This document shows positions 1 through 6,667 of a stretch of DNA of 17,364 nucleotides, one piece after another. The translations under genes and the position numbers were made by a program. Position 1 is the stretch's first letter. Every line of letters starts with the position of its first letter. The DNA comes from Candidatus Binatia bacterium (GTDB taxonomy: Bacteria > Desulfobacterota_B > Binatia > UBA9968 > JAJDTQ01). The stretch lies in the NCBI GenBank assembly GCA_022827045.1, contig JAJDTQ010000265.1, forward strand, positions 1-17,364, written 5' to 3'. Under the pieces are notes generated by a model. That model was given only the letters and a program-made list of their open reading frames with translations. It was not told the origin of the DNA and ran no database searches.

Positions 1-145
1 GTCCATCATCGAGAACGGCGCCCTGAAGATCTGGGACGAGCCCATTCCCCACGACGAGTTCTACGTGCACTACCGGCCGCGGTCCGGGAAGGCGATGCAC
101 CCCTTCTTCAAGGTCGCCGGGCAGGCGGTGGAGGCGGGAGATTAG
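1..145 (+). CDS. C-terminal end of an unidentified protein, possibly a flavoprotein oxidoreductase (partial)
   Basis: The frame beginning at base 2 is open from the window edge to a TAG at 143-145, giving the last 47 residues of a protein whose body lies upstream. The tail contains HDEFYVHYRPRSGKAM and ends VEAGD. No catalytic motif is visible in so short a piece, so the identity is not shown by the sequence. The stop lies only five bases before the ATG of a 2x[4Fe-4S] ferredoxin, so the two are almost certainly one transcript. FAD-binding subunits of the fumarate reductase or AprA type are often encoded just before such a small ferredoxin subunit. That is the basis for the tentative call. 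Confidence is good that this is a real gene end, low for the function. Confidence 0.55.
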   Translation, partial: SIIENGALKIWDEPIPHDEFYVHYRPRSGKAMHPFFKVAGQAVEAGD

Positions 146-150
146 CTGCC

Positions 151-378
151 ATGGCTCAGGATCTGCATCTGCCCAAGGTCGAGATCTACAAGGAAGTCTG
201 CATCTCCTGCACGGCCTGCGATGACGCCTGCCCGACGGACGTGATCAGGATCGGCAAGGACGGCTATCCCTTCGCCATGTACGAGGAGGACTGCCAGGGC
301 TGCTTCATCTGCGAATGGGACTGTCCGGTGGGAGCCATCAAGATCCGGGTCGCGCGCTGGTACGAGGCGGGGCAGTAG
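151..378 (+). CDS. Ferredoxin-type 2x[4Fe-4S] protein, 75 aa
   Basis: A small iron-sulfur electron carrier, or an electron-transfer subunit, with two complete [4Fe-4S] motifs: C17-C20-C23-C27 followed by Pro28, and C48-C51-C54-C58 followed by Pro59. The spacing is the standard CxxCxxCxxxCP of bacterial ferredoxins and AprB-like subunits. The protein has no signal peptide or membrane segment and is probably cytoplasmic. The ATG at 151 is preceded by GGAG at 137-140, inside the end of the upstream gene, and the intergenic gap is five bases, so it is translated with that gene. The aromatic-rich tail (WYEAGQ) follows the second cluster directly. The likely role is to pass electrons to or from the upstream enzyme. 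The partner is inferred from context, while the cofactor content follows from the motifs. Confidence 0.93.
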   Translation: MAQDLHLPKVEIYKEVCISCTACDDACPTDVIRIGKDGYPFAMYEEDCQGCFICEWDCPVGAIKIRVARWYEAGQ

Positions 379-464
379 GTGTGCCGCCCCCACGCTCGCC
401 GGCAGGTTCCGCCGGCTCCGCGACACCGCGCGGGTGAGACAACCGCGCACGGGCTACCCCCGGA

Positions 465-1340
465 ATGGCCGTCACCTTCGCCCTGATCGCCTCGCTGGGT
501 TTCGCGGTTTCCCACATCCTCATCCGACGCGGGCTGGCCGAGTCCAATCCGCTGGCGGGGTTCACCATCTCCATCGTCATCTCGTTCGTAACCCTGTGGA
601 TCATGGTGGCGTCCTCCATGTCCCTGGCGTCCTTCTGGACCCACGCTATCTGGTATTTCGCGGTGGGCGGCCTCTTCGCCTCCGGCCTGGGGCGTTGGCT
701 GGTCTACGTCTCCATCGACCGGCTGGGCGTGGCCCGCTCCATTCCGGTGGTCAGCACCACCCCCATGTTCGCGTCCATACTCGCGGTGATCATCGTCGGA
801 GAGCACTGGACCCTGGGCGCCTTCTTCGGCACCACGCTGATCATTGCCGGCGTCATCGTCATCTCCCGCACCCACGAAGCGAAGGAGGCCGAATGGCGGC
901 GGCGGGACTTCATCTTCCCGCTGCTCGCGGCGCTGTCGTTCTCCTTCGCCGCCAGCGTCCGGAAGCTCGGCTTTTTCATCGACAACCTGCCGCTCATGGC
1001 GTCGTGCGTGAACGCCACCACCGGGCTGGCGCTGGCCACCGGGATGGTCTACGGGCGGGGCGGGCCGCGTAAGGTGCTGCCCATGTCGCGTTCCGTGTTC
1101 GCGTGGTTCGTGGCCGCCGGATTGTGCAACACCACCGGGATGCTGGCGAACTTCTACGCCCTTGCCGCCGGCGACATCGTCATCGTGGAGCCTCTCATCA
1201 GCACCAACCCGGTGCTGACCGTCGTTCTCACCGCCATCTTCCTGCGCGACGTGGAGACCGTGAACTTCCGGGTGTGCGTGGGCGTCGGGCTCACCTTCGT
1301 CGGGACCCTGCTGCTGGTCTACGCCAGGGCGGGCGGCTGA
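465..1340 (+). CDS. EamA/DMT-superfamily membrane transporter, 291 aa
   Basis: The translation is a polytopic membrane protein with about ten hydrophobic segments arranged as two similar halves, the pattern of EamA-domain drug/metabolite transporters (typically 280-310 aa). The first half opens with FALIASLGFAVSHILIRRGL. The second half starts near residue 147 (FIFPLLAALSFSFAASVRK) and ends with the usual small-residue-rich helix before a short Arg-containing tail. A charged loop with EAKEAEWRRR near residues 138-147 separates the halves and should be cytoplasmic. The substrate cannot be read from sequence; the family exports or imports amino acids, nucleotide sugars and other metabolites. 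The ATG at 465 has only a weak GGA directly before it, so the exact start is uncertain. It lies 86 bases after the ferredoxin and may share its transcript. Confidence 0.88.
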   Translation: MAVTFALIASLGFAVSHILIRRGLAESNPLAGFTISIVISFVTLWIMVASSMSLASFWTHAIWYFAVGGLFASGLGRWLVYVSIDRLGVARSIPVVSTTPMFASILAVIIVGEHWTLGAFFGTTLIIAGVIVISRTHEAKEAEWRRRDFIFPLLAALSFSFAASVRKLGFFIDNLPLMASCVNATTGLALATGMVYGRGGPRKVLPMSRSVFAWFVAAGLCNTTGMLANFYALAAGDIVIVEPLISTNPVLTVVLTAIFLRDVETVNFRVCVGVGLTFVGTLLLVYARAGG

Positions 1341-1353
1341 TCCCGCAGACGGA

Positions 1354-1495
1354 CCCTCACCCCCACCCTCTCCCAGAGGGTGAGGGAGTCGGATTAGGGG
1401 CCTCTGGCGGAGGGAGAGGGGGGTCAGATTAGCCCGCACCCCAAGGGAGGGCCCAATTCTTCCCCTCTCCCTCTGGGAGAAGGTGGGGGTGAGGG
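1354..1495. repeat. CCCTCACC-family palindromic repeat, copy 1 (complete)
   Basis: This 142-bp element fills most of the gap between the transporter and namZ. Its ends are inverted repeats of 27 bp (1354-1380 and 1469-1495) that differ at a single position, starting CCCTCACCCCCACC. The interior carries GTCGGATTAG and further C/G tracts. Three more members are found in this window at 4506, 7730 and 10745. Compared with copies 2 and 4 this copy lies in the opposite orientation, because its left arm is the reverse complement of their right half. The structure suggests a non-coding mobile REP- or MITE-like element. Confidence 0.85.
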
Positions 1496-1559
1496 CCCCC
1501 CGGCGCTTCCTTTGCACGCCTCCGTGTCCTTTGCCGGCCGCCTTCGCTACAATGACGCA

Positions 1560-2732
1560 GTGCGCACCGGACTGGAAAGGCTTCTCGACAACCCACGCCG
1601 CTGGCTTGGCAGTGCGCGCGTCGGGCTGGTGGCCAACCCCACCGCCGTAGACCGCCGCTTCGCCCATGCCGCCGACCTTCTGCACCAACACCCGGACGTG
1701 GACCTGCGCCGCCTGTTCGGACCCGAGCACGGGATCCGGGGATCGGCCCAGGACATGGTGGGGGTGGCCGACGAAACGGACTCCGGCACCGGTCTGCCGG
1801 CGGTGAGCCTGTACGGCGCCACCTTCGACTCGCTGTCACCGACCGCCGAGCAGCTCTCGGGCCTTGATGTCCTCCTGTTCGACATCCAGGACGTCGGCGC
1901 CCGCTACTACACCTACGCCGCCACCATGGCCCTGTGCATGCGCGCGGCGAAGCCTTCCCAAGTGAAGGTGGTGATCCTCGACCGCCCCAACCCCATCGGC
2001 GGAGTGGCGGTGGAGGGAGGCGGTCTGGATGACGGGTTGGAGAACTTCTGCGGCCTGTACCCGGTGCCGCAGCGGCACGGGATGACCCTGGGCGAGTTGG
2101 CCCGGCTCTACAACCACACTTTCGGCATCGGCTGCGAGCTGGACGTGGTGGCGTGCGACGGCTGGTCGCGAAGCGCCTACTACGACGAGTGCGCCCTGTC
2201 CTGGGTGATGCCGTCGCCCAACATGCCGACTCCGGAGACGGCGCTGGTGTACCCGGGCATGTGCCTGCTGGAGGGCACCAACCTGTCCGAGGGCCGCGGC
2301 ACCACGCGCCCGTTCGAATTGTTCGGGGCGCCCTTTATCGACGGCGACGCGTTGGCCCGGGAACTGCGGCGCCATGACCTGCCCGGGGTCCTGTTCCGCC
2401 CTTGCGTCATCGAGCCGGCGTTCCACAAGTTCGCGGGCCGGCGGTGCGGCGCGTTGCAGTTGCACGTGACCGACCGGCGCGCCTTCGCGCCCTACCGTAA
2501 CGGTCTGGCGGTGCTGGTGGCGGCGCGCAAGCTCTGGCCCGAAGCGTTCGCCTGGAGAACGGAGCCCTACGAGTTCCGCGCCGACGTTCCCGCCATCGAC
2601 CTCTTGACCGGGCGCCCCGCCGTCAGGCAAGCCATTGACGGCGGCGCGGCGCTGGACGAGGTGGTGCGCATCGCCTGCGGCGGCACCGAGCTTTACGACA
2701 CCGGACGCGACGGGGCGTTGCTGTACGATTGA
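1560..2732 (+). CDS. namZ: NamZ/DUF1343 family exo-beta-N-acetylmuramidase, 390 aa
   Basis: The protein matches the DUF1343 family, whose characterised Bacillus member NamZ removes terminal MurNAc from peptidoglycan fragments during cell-wall recycling. Visible family motifs in order are VGLVANPTAVDR (21-32), LFGPEHGIRG (52-61), DIQDVGARYYTY, LDRPNPIGG and the long block around MPSPNMPTPETALVYPG and EGTNLSEGRGTTRPFE. The Glu of the PEHG motif (residue 56) corresponds to the glutamate proposed as catalytic. The GTG at 1560 is chosen because homologs begin just before the xTGLERLL segment; a TTG at 1512 would add 16 unrelated residues. No signal peptide is seen from either start, which is odd for a family that is often exported. 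A TACAAT hexamer at 1548-1553 would place transcription near the GTG itself, so a leaderless message is possible but unproven. Confidence 0.88.
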   Translation: MRTGLERLLDNPRRWLGSARVGLVANPTAVDRRFAHAADLLHQHPDVDLRRLFGPEHGIRGSAQDMVGVADETDSGTGLPAVSLYGATFDSLSPTAEQLSGLDVLLFDIQDVGARYYTYAATMALCMRAAKPSQVKVVILDRPNPIGGVAVEGGGLDDGLENFCGLYPVPQRHGMTLGELARLYNHTFGIGCELDVVACDGWSRSAYYDECALSWVMPSPNMPTPETALVYPGMCLLEGTNLSEGRGTTRPFELFGAPFIDGDALARELRRHDLPGVLFRPCVIEPAFHKFAGRRCGALQLHVTDRRAFAPYRNGLAVLVAARKLWPEAFAWRTEPYEFRADVPAIDLLTGRPAVRQAIDGGAALDEVVRIACGGTELYDTGRDGALLYD

Positions 2733-2782
2733 GAGCACGCCCCTCGATATCTTGCGTCACAAATACGCGGATGAAGGACACG

Positions 2783-2963
2783 AGTGTCCTGTCTGGTTAA
2801 TTCGCGCCATAAGATGCGCAGGATTTGTCGTTGTCGGCAAGGCGCGATGACGAGTAGGGGCGACCGTAGGTCGCCCCAGGGCGGGCACCACGCGAGGAAG
2901 AGCAACGCAGCCGACGGCGAAAAGACCAGCAGATTATGGTGCCAATTAACCGGACAGGACACT
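2783..2963 (+). mobile_element. MITE-like structured element, copy A (181 bp)
   Basis: This element lies between namZ and the SDR gene. The terminal inverted repeats are 30 bp (2783-2812 and 2934-2963), start AGTGTCCTGT and end CCATAA. They match at 27 of 30 positions, and two of the three mismatches become G-U pairs if transcribed. The 121-bp core (2813-2933) is almost identical to the reverse complement of the core of a second element at 11844-12004. No transposase is encoded. The right end is only 9 bases from the strong Shine-Dalgarno AAGGAGGG (2973-2980) of the next gene, so that gene's leader or promoter must touch the element. It could equally be a structured RNA. Confidence 0.82.
2857..2877. 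repeat. 21-nt perfect palindrome nested inside element copy A
   Basis: Arms GGGGCGACC and GGTCGCCCC flank a 3-nt spacer GTA. These 21 bases are the only large difference between the cores of the two MITE-like copies: the sequence on each side (GACGAGTA and GGCGGGCACC) is continuous in copy B apart from point changes. It therefore looks like a precise insertion of a small hairpin into copy A, or a precise loss from copy B. Confidence 0.8.
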
Positions 2964-2985
2964 AGGATCACGAAGGAGGGAGATC

Positions 2986-3678
2986 ATGGCAGACCAGGAA
3001 GTAGCAGTGGTGGTGGGAGGCGGGCCGGGCCTGAGCGCTTCGCTCGTCCGGCTGTTCACACGGGAGGGCATGAAAGCCGCCATCGCGGCCCGCAACCCGG
3101 ACAAGCTTCAGGCTTTGGCGGACAGCACCGGCTGCCGCGCCTACCGGTGCGACGCTGTCGTCCCGGAGGACGTTGACGAACTGTTCGCCCGGGTCGCGCA
3201 GGACCTGGGAGAACCCAGCGTGGTGGTCTACAACGCCAGCGGGCGCGTGCGCGGGCCGCTGACCGAGCTCGACGTCGGTGCGGTGCGGGACTCCATCCTG
3301 GTCACCTGCTACGGCGGGTTCCTGGTGGGACAGGCCGCCGCGGCCAGCATGCTCCGCACCGGCGGCGGGACCATCCTGTTTACCGGCGCCTCGGCGAGCG
3401 TCAAGGGCTATGCCAATTCCGCCTGCTTCGCCATGGGCAAGTTCGGCCTCAGCGGCCTGACCCAGAGCATGGCGCGGGAGCTTCAGCCACAGAACATCCA
3501 CGTCGCCCAGATCGTCATCGACGGCGGCATCGCCTCGCCCAAGCGCGACGCCGGGCGCGAGCCGGACACCTGGTTGAGCCCGGACAGCATCGCCGAGACG
3601 TACCTGCAGCTTCACCGCCAGCACCGCAGCGCCTGGGCGTCGCACATCGAGCTGAGACCCTGGGTCGAGAAGTTCTGA
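2986..3678 (+). CDS. SDR-family protein lacking the catalytic Tyr (SDR_c10-like), 230 aa
   Basis: A Rossmann-fold short-chain dehydrogenase/reductase-like protein. The nucleotide-binding loop is GGGPGLS (11-17), an incomplete form of TGxxxGxG, and the NASG motif is at 83-86. At the active site the usual YxxxK is replaced by F148-AMG-K152, so the Lys is kept but the Tyr is Phe. This combination matches the conserved-domain subgroup I know as SDR_c10, where Phe replaces the Tyr, so it is a family trait and not a damaged gene. The following SGLTQSMARELQP helix and VIDGGI are normal for the fold. The start is fixed by AAGGAGGG five bases before ATG 2986. The substrate and even redox activity are unknown. 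Nothing in the flanking genes points to a pathway. Confidence 0.9.
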   Translation: MADQEVAVVVGGGPGLSASLVRLFTREGMKAAIAARNPDKLQALADSTGCRAYRCDAVVPEDVDELFARVAQDLGEPSVVVYNASGRVRGPLTELDVGAVRDSILVTCYGGFLVGQAAAASMLRTGGGTILFTGASASVKGYANSACFAMGKFGLSGLTQSMARELQPQNIHVAQIVIDGGIASPKRDAGREPDTWLSPDSIAETYLQLHRQHRSAWASHIELRPWVEKF

Positions 3679-3691
3679 TCAATTGTATGGA

Positions 3692-3807
3692 CGCCCTTCG
3701 ACTTCGCTGTGCTTCGCTCAGGGCGAACGGGTTTGGGCTCTCCTCCCGTTCGCCCTGAGCCCTTCGGCAGGCTCAGGCCAGGCGTCGCGCCGCGAAGTCG
3801 AAGGGCG
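3692..3807. repeat. Nested inverted repeat between the SDR gene and the pilin gene
   Basis: The outer 15-bp arms are perfect (CGCCCTTCGACTTCG at 3692-3706 and its complement at 3793-3807). Inside them is a second perfect 15-bp pair (CTCAGGGCGAACGGG at 3717-3731 and complement at 3745-3759). TGATCAAT at 3676-3683, which contains the TGA stop of the SDR gene, is matched by ATTGATCA at 3826-3833, so the repeat unit may extend that far. The unit is unrelated to the CCCTCACC family. Confidence 0.85.
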
Positions 3808-3880
3808 CCATCTTGCCCGGCGGCTATTGATCAGAGCTTCCCTAAAGGAACCGCCGCCTTCGCCGATCATTCCATATGAG

Positions 3881-4393
3881 GTGGAGAGGCAGGATTCACG
3901 GCCGACGGCCCGCGGTGTCGGGGTCTTTCTTGGAAGCCAGCAGGGCATCGTCCTGCCGTCGGCCCTCATGTTGATCGCGGTGTTGGCCATGGTGAGCGCC
4001 ACGAGCATGACCGCAACGCTGACCGACCTTCGGATCGCCGGCGCCTACTACAAGAGCGTGGCGGTGTTCCACATCGCGGAAGCCGGACTCGTCCACGGCC
4101 GGCATGAGGTGTCCGACGAGGACGGCGACCGTGATTTCTCCGACGTGTCGGCGCCCACCACGCTTTTCAACGGCCGGGTTTTTCACGGCGGCAGCTACAC
4201 CGTCCTGGCCACTCCCGTGACCGGCGCTACGCCGGCCAGGCTCCGGCTCCGTTCCTCCGCGTGCTATCCCGCCGCCAACCCGTGTCCGCGCTCCCATGCG
4301 AGAGCCGTCCTCGAAACCCTGTTGGAGCACGACCCCGCCGGCGCCACCTCCCGGGCCCGGGTCCGCCTGATAGCCTGGAGGGCCCTGAATTGA
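3881..4393 (+). CDS. PilX-like type IV pilus assembly (minor pilin) protein, 170 aa
   Basis: After a short basic leader the protein has one N-terminal hydrophobic helix, GIVLPSALMLIAVLAMVSA, followed by TSMTATLTDLRIAGAYYKS and VFHIAEAGLVHG. This is the pattern of the PilX N-terminal domain (hydrophobic helix, then AxxxxxxRIAGxxxxxxxAFxxAEA). It would assemble at the inner membrane as a minor pilin or priming component. The frame stays open back to 3683, but that part lies in a palindromic repeat and translates to unrelated sequence. The GTG at 3881 is the only start codon between the repeat and the helix, and its Shine-Dalgarno is poor. The C-terminal part contains two cysteines (in SACYPAANPCP) that could form a disulfide. 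It converges on the pilMNO/P genes. No pilV, pilW or pilY1 is next to it, which is unusual for pilX. Confidence 0.68.
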   Translation: MERQDSRPTARGVGVFLGSQQGIVLPSALMLIAVLAMVSATSMTATLTDLRIAGAYYKSVAVFHIAEAGLVHGRHEVSDEDGDRDFSDVSAPTTLFNGRVFHGGSYTVLATPVTGATPARLRLRSSACYPAANPCPRSHARAVLETLLEHDPAGATSRARVRLIAWRALN

Positions 4394-4505
4394 GCCGCCA
4401 CCGCTTCTTCTGCCCCCTTCCCCTCTGGGTGTGGGTCGGGGTGTGGGAACCCGCAAGCCGTGCTGAGGGCTGCTACGGAAAGCGGGATGGGGGAGTGCGC
4501 GGCCG

Positions 4506-4662
4506 CCCTCACCCGGCCTTCGGCCACCCACACCCCAAGGGAGAGGGCGGGAATGCGGCTCTGTCGATGAACCGTGGCCGGGTTGCGCCGATGACTAACG
4601 GCTACCCTCTGCCGGATGGCCCTCCGACTCCCTCTCCCTCTGGGAGAGGGTTGGGGTGAGGG
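4506..4662. repeat. CCCTCACC-family palindromic repeat, copy 2
   Basis: The element starts CCCTCACCCGGCCTTCGGCC and ends GGGTTGGGGTGAGGG, so its ends are inverted over at least 8 bp. The right half contains the hairpin CCCTCTCCC-TCT-GGGAGAGGG and the CCGACTCCCTCTCCC motif shared with copy 4. Its right end lies inside the DUF559 coding region on the minus strand and supplies that protein's last ~20 residues. The stretch just to its left, 4411-4447, also has CCCCTCTGGGTGTGGG-like sequence and may be a decayed further copy. Confidence 0.82.
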
Positions 4663-4993
4663 CCTCTTCGACTTTTTCCAGTACAGTTCGCTCCTGTTGC
4701 AGGACTTCGTGGTTCCAGAAGCGGAGGACCGTGATGCCTTTGCGGGCAAGATAGTCCGACCGCGCGGTGTCCTGTCTTTGGGACTCGGGCTCGTTGTGCT
4801 GTCCGCCGTCTACTTCGATCGCCAAACGTGCTTCGTAGCAGTAGAAGTCCAAGACGAACGGCGGAATCGGGTGTTGCCGGCGGAACTTGAACCCGTGGAG
4901 CCGTCTGTGACGCAACAGTCGCCAGAGCCGTAGCTCGGCTTGGGTGGATTCGCGACGGAGACTGCGCGCGCGGTCGGTTGCCTTGTCGCTCAT
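4595..4993 (-). CDS. DUF559 endonuclease-like protein (PD-(D/E)XK type), 132 aa
   Basis: The protein matches the DUF559 family, small nuclease-fold proteins related to the Vsr/very-short-patch-repair type. It shows the helix STQAELRLWRLLRHRRLHGFKF split around E20, then the core FVLDFYCYEARLAIEVDGGQH (about 46-66) with D49, E60, D62 and H66, and the later strand GITVLRFWNHEV (86-97). The substrate is unknown; DNA cleavage is expected from the fold only. The ATG at 4993 overlaps the TGA of the upstream pilO/P gene as ATGA, so the two are probably translationally coupled. Family homology ends near residue 110. The remaining tail (ALTPTLSQREREsE...) is translated from the palindromic repeat copy 2, and the stop lies inside that repeat. 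Confidence 0.85.
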   Translation of the reverse strand: MSDKATDRARSLRRESTQAELRLWRLLRHRRLHGFKFRRQHPIPPFVLDFYCYEARLAIEVDGGQHNEPESQRQDTARSDYLARKGITVLRFWNHEVLQQERTVLEKVEEALTPTLSQRERESEGHPAEGSR

Positions 4994-6021
4994 GGCAGGT
5001 CGCGTTGCCGGGGAGGATCCTCGTCCTCGCTCTCGAAGCCGGTGCATCGCGGGACGTTCAGGCGCGTCTGGCGGGAGCTTGGGCCGTTGCGGGTGGTTTC
5101 CAGCACGACTTCGCACGGGGTGATGGCCTTGACCCGGTAGCGGCGGTCGGCGAGGTGGGCTCCCGGTTGGACGACGTGGCCGAATCCCTCGGCGTCCTTG
5201 ACCAGCGCTACCGCTGCGCTCTTCTCCCACACGATGCCCACGGCGTTGAGCCGTTGCACGGGATCGGGTTCCACCAGCTGATCCTGCACCGGCTCGGGGT
5301 GTGGGGCCGCCTCGGGGGTGAGTGGCGGCTCATAGGGCTGAAACGGGTCCCGGAGCGGCGGTTCGGCGTCGATACGGGGCGGTGTCGGAGCCGGACTCGG
5401 AGCCGGTGCGGAGGTGGCCGGATCCGCACCCGCGCTCACCTCGGGATCCATGTCCGCTTCCTCTGCCGGCAGCCGCAGCGCCGCCATCTCCAACGCGATT
5501 CGCAGCATGGTGCGGCCGTCCTCCGCGGGCAGCGCATCAATCGCCAGATCGGTCACGTTCAGGAGATCCGGCGATCCGGCCAAAGGATCGAACAGGCCCA
5601 ACAGGTCGTGGAAGGTTCCCTTGACCTCCACCTCCATCGGGATCTCCGTGAAGTGCTCTACGGCACGGACGGCGCCGGGCCGGAATCGGATCATCTCGAG
5701 TCCGGCCATGGCCGCTCGGGCGGAAACGGTTTCGAGCGGCGTCGATGGGCCGGTGCCGCGGGGGAGCCGCGAAAGCGACGCGCGTCGCAGCGTCGCGGTT
5801 TCTTTGAGAAGTCGCGGCAGGCGGCCGAGCTGCGCGCGCAACCGGGCCTCTTCAAGGCGAACGAGCTCGATGTCGGCCGCGATGCGGGCGATACGCCCGG
5901 CCTGGTGGCGGTACACGAGCGCATAGTCGAGCGCCGCCAGCAGCAGGGCGAGTGCCCCGATGAACAGAAGTTGCTGGGAGAGCGGGCGTTCCAGCAGGAC
6001 GTCCAGGTAGTACCGCATCAT
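4990..6021 (-). CDS. pilO/pilP: PilO-PilP fusion protein of the type IV pilus alignment complex, 343 aa
   Basis: One uninterrupted frame contains two normally separate proteins. Residues 1-40 are a cytoplasmic start and one membrane helix (LLFIGALALLLAALDYALVY). Residues 40-80 are a charged coiled coil, and about 93-185 form the PilO domain with FRPGAVRAVEHFTEIPMEVEVKGTF. Residues 186-222 are a Pro/Ala-rich linker. From about 223 the sequence resembles PilP: RDPFQPY, then LNAVGIVWEKSAAVALVKDAEG and HVVQPGAHLADRRYRVKAITPCEVVL. Stand-alone PilP is a lipoprotein with its own signal; here no lipobox is present, and the domain is anchored in the periplasm through PilO. ATG 6021 overlaps the pilN TGA as ATGA; a second ATG at 6018 follows at once. 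PilN-PilO-PilP link the cytoplasmic PilM to the secretin. Confidence 0.85.
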   Translation of the reverse strand: MMRYYLDVLLERPLSQQLLFIGALALLLAALDYALVYRHQAGRIARIAADIELVRLEEARLRAQLGRLPRLLKETATLRRASLSRLPRGTGPSTPLETVSARAAMAGLEMIRFRPGAVRAVEHFTEIPMEVEVKGTFHDLLGLFDPLAGSPDLLNVTDLAIDALPAEDGRTMLRIALEMAALRLPAEEADMDPEVSAGADPATSAPAPSPAPTPPRIDAEPPLRDPFQPYEPPLTPEAAPHPEPVQDQLVEPDPVQRLNAVGIVWEKSAAVALVKDAEGFGHVVQPGAHLADRRYRVKAITPCEVVLETTRNGPSSRQTRLNVPRCTGFESEDEDPPRQRDLP

Positions 6022-6596
6022 CGGTTTGGGGTTCCCTCCGGTTCTTCGGCCGGAACGGAAACCGGAGGCGCACGATTCCCGGCGTGGATCACGAAGCGCC
6101 GAAGACCGTTGTCGCCGCCGGCCTGGCCGGCCTCGACGAGCCGCGGGTCCCTGAAGACCGGAACGAGCTGCCGGAGAAACCGCGTAATGGAGTCGTCGTC
6201 GGCCGCTCGGCCTTCCAGGATCGCCTTGCCGTCGGCCTCGGCGTAGCGGGTCAGCCACAGACGTTCCGGCGCGGCGGTCGAGAGGCCCCACAAGACCGGC
6301 GAATGCCGCGCACGACCTTGCAGCCAGGTCTCGACCGCGTGGTTCCTTTGGCGCTGCCGCCGGATCCGTTCTTCCAATTCCTTGACGGCCTTGGTCTCGA
6401 GCCGCAGTCCGGCCGCGATTTGCCGTCGCTCGGTCAGCTCCGAATCCAAGGCCTTCTGCCGCCGCAGTTGCGAGATGTTGACCGCGGCCAGGGCGCCGGC
6501 GGTGAAGCAGAGCACGGCGGCTCCGGCGATCACCGAGCGGCGCTTCCGCCGCGCCGCGTGGATTTCCCGCGTCGGCAGCAGGTTGATACGAATCAT
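6018..6596 (-). CDS. pilN: Type IV pilus inner-membrane protein PilN, 192 aa
   Basis: The protein begins MIRINLLPTREI, the hallmark N-terminal tail that PilM binds in the cytoplasm. Next come a basic stretch, one membrane helix (about residues 21-39), a coiled coil rich in Arg/Glu/Gln to about residue 95, and a periplasmic PilN fold containing LWGLSTAAPERLWLTRY and ILEGRAADDDSITRFLRQL. Length and order are normal for PilN. ATG 6596 is chosen because homologs start at the INLLP motif. An in-frame ATG at 6644 with GAGG upstream would add 16 residues, and AAGGAG lies 18 bases before 6596, further than usual. The stop overlaps the start of pilO/P by four bases. It pairs with PilO to form the inner-membrane platform of the pilus machine. 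Confidence 0.93.
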   Translation of the reverse strand: MIRINLLPTREIHAARRKRRSVIAGAAVLCFTAGALAAVNISQLRRQKALDSELTERRQIAAGLRLETKAVKELEERIRRQRQRNHAVETWLQGRARHSPVLWGLSTAAPERLWLTRYAEADGKAILEGRAADDDSITRFLRQLVPVFRDPRLVEAGQAGGDNGLRRFVIHAGNRAPPVSVPAEEPEGTPNR

Positions 6597-6667
6597 CGCC
6601 GGAACCGCGTGGTTCTCCTTGCCGCGCGCGAAGATGGTTCTCATGGCATGGCCTCGCTGCGACCCCG

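Noticed and set aside
2813..2933. Short peptide frame shared by both MITE-like copies (contains SAALLFLAWCPP and LLVIAPCRQ)
   Set aside because: The similarity follows from the conserved DNA core. The frame stays open across the 21-nt insertion only because 21 is a multiple of three. No start or ribosome site supports it.
3683..3880. N-terminal extension of the PilX-like protein through the nested inverted repeat
   Set aside because: The extension is translated repeat DNA with no pilin leader features. A GTG after the repeat gives a normal length.
4411..4447. A fifth CCCTCACC-family repeat
   Set aside because: Only a short stretch resembles the family and neither end motif is present, so it is mentioned only as a possible decayed copy.
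4595..5230. Longer form of the DUF559 protein starting at 5230
   Set aside because: The extra 79 residues are read out of frame through pilO/P. The ATG at 4993 forms a 4-bp overlap with the pilO/P stop and precedes the conserved domain.
4978..6246. A long plus-strand frame across pilO/P and pilN
   Set aside because: Low-complexity translation, and the minus-strand genes there have clear pilus motifs and ATGA coupling.
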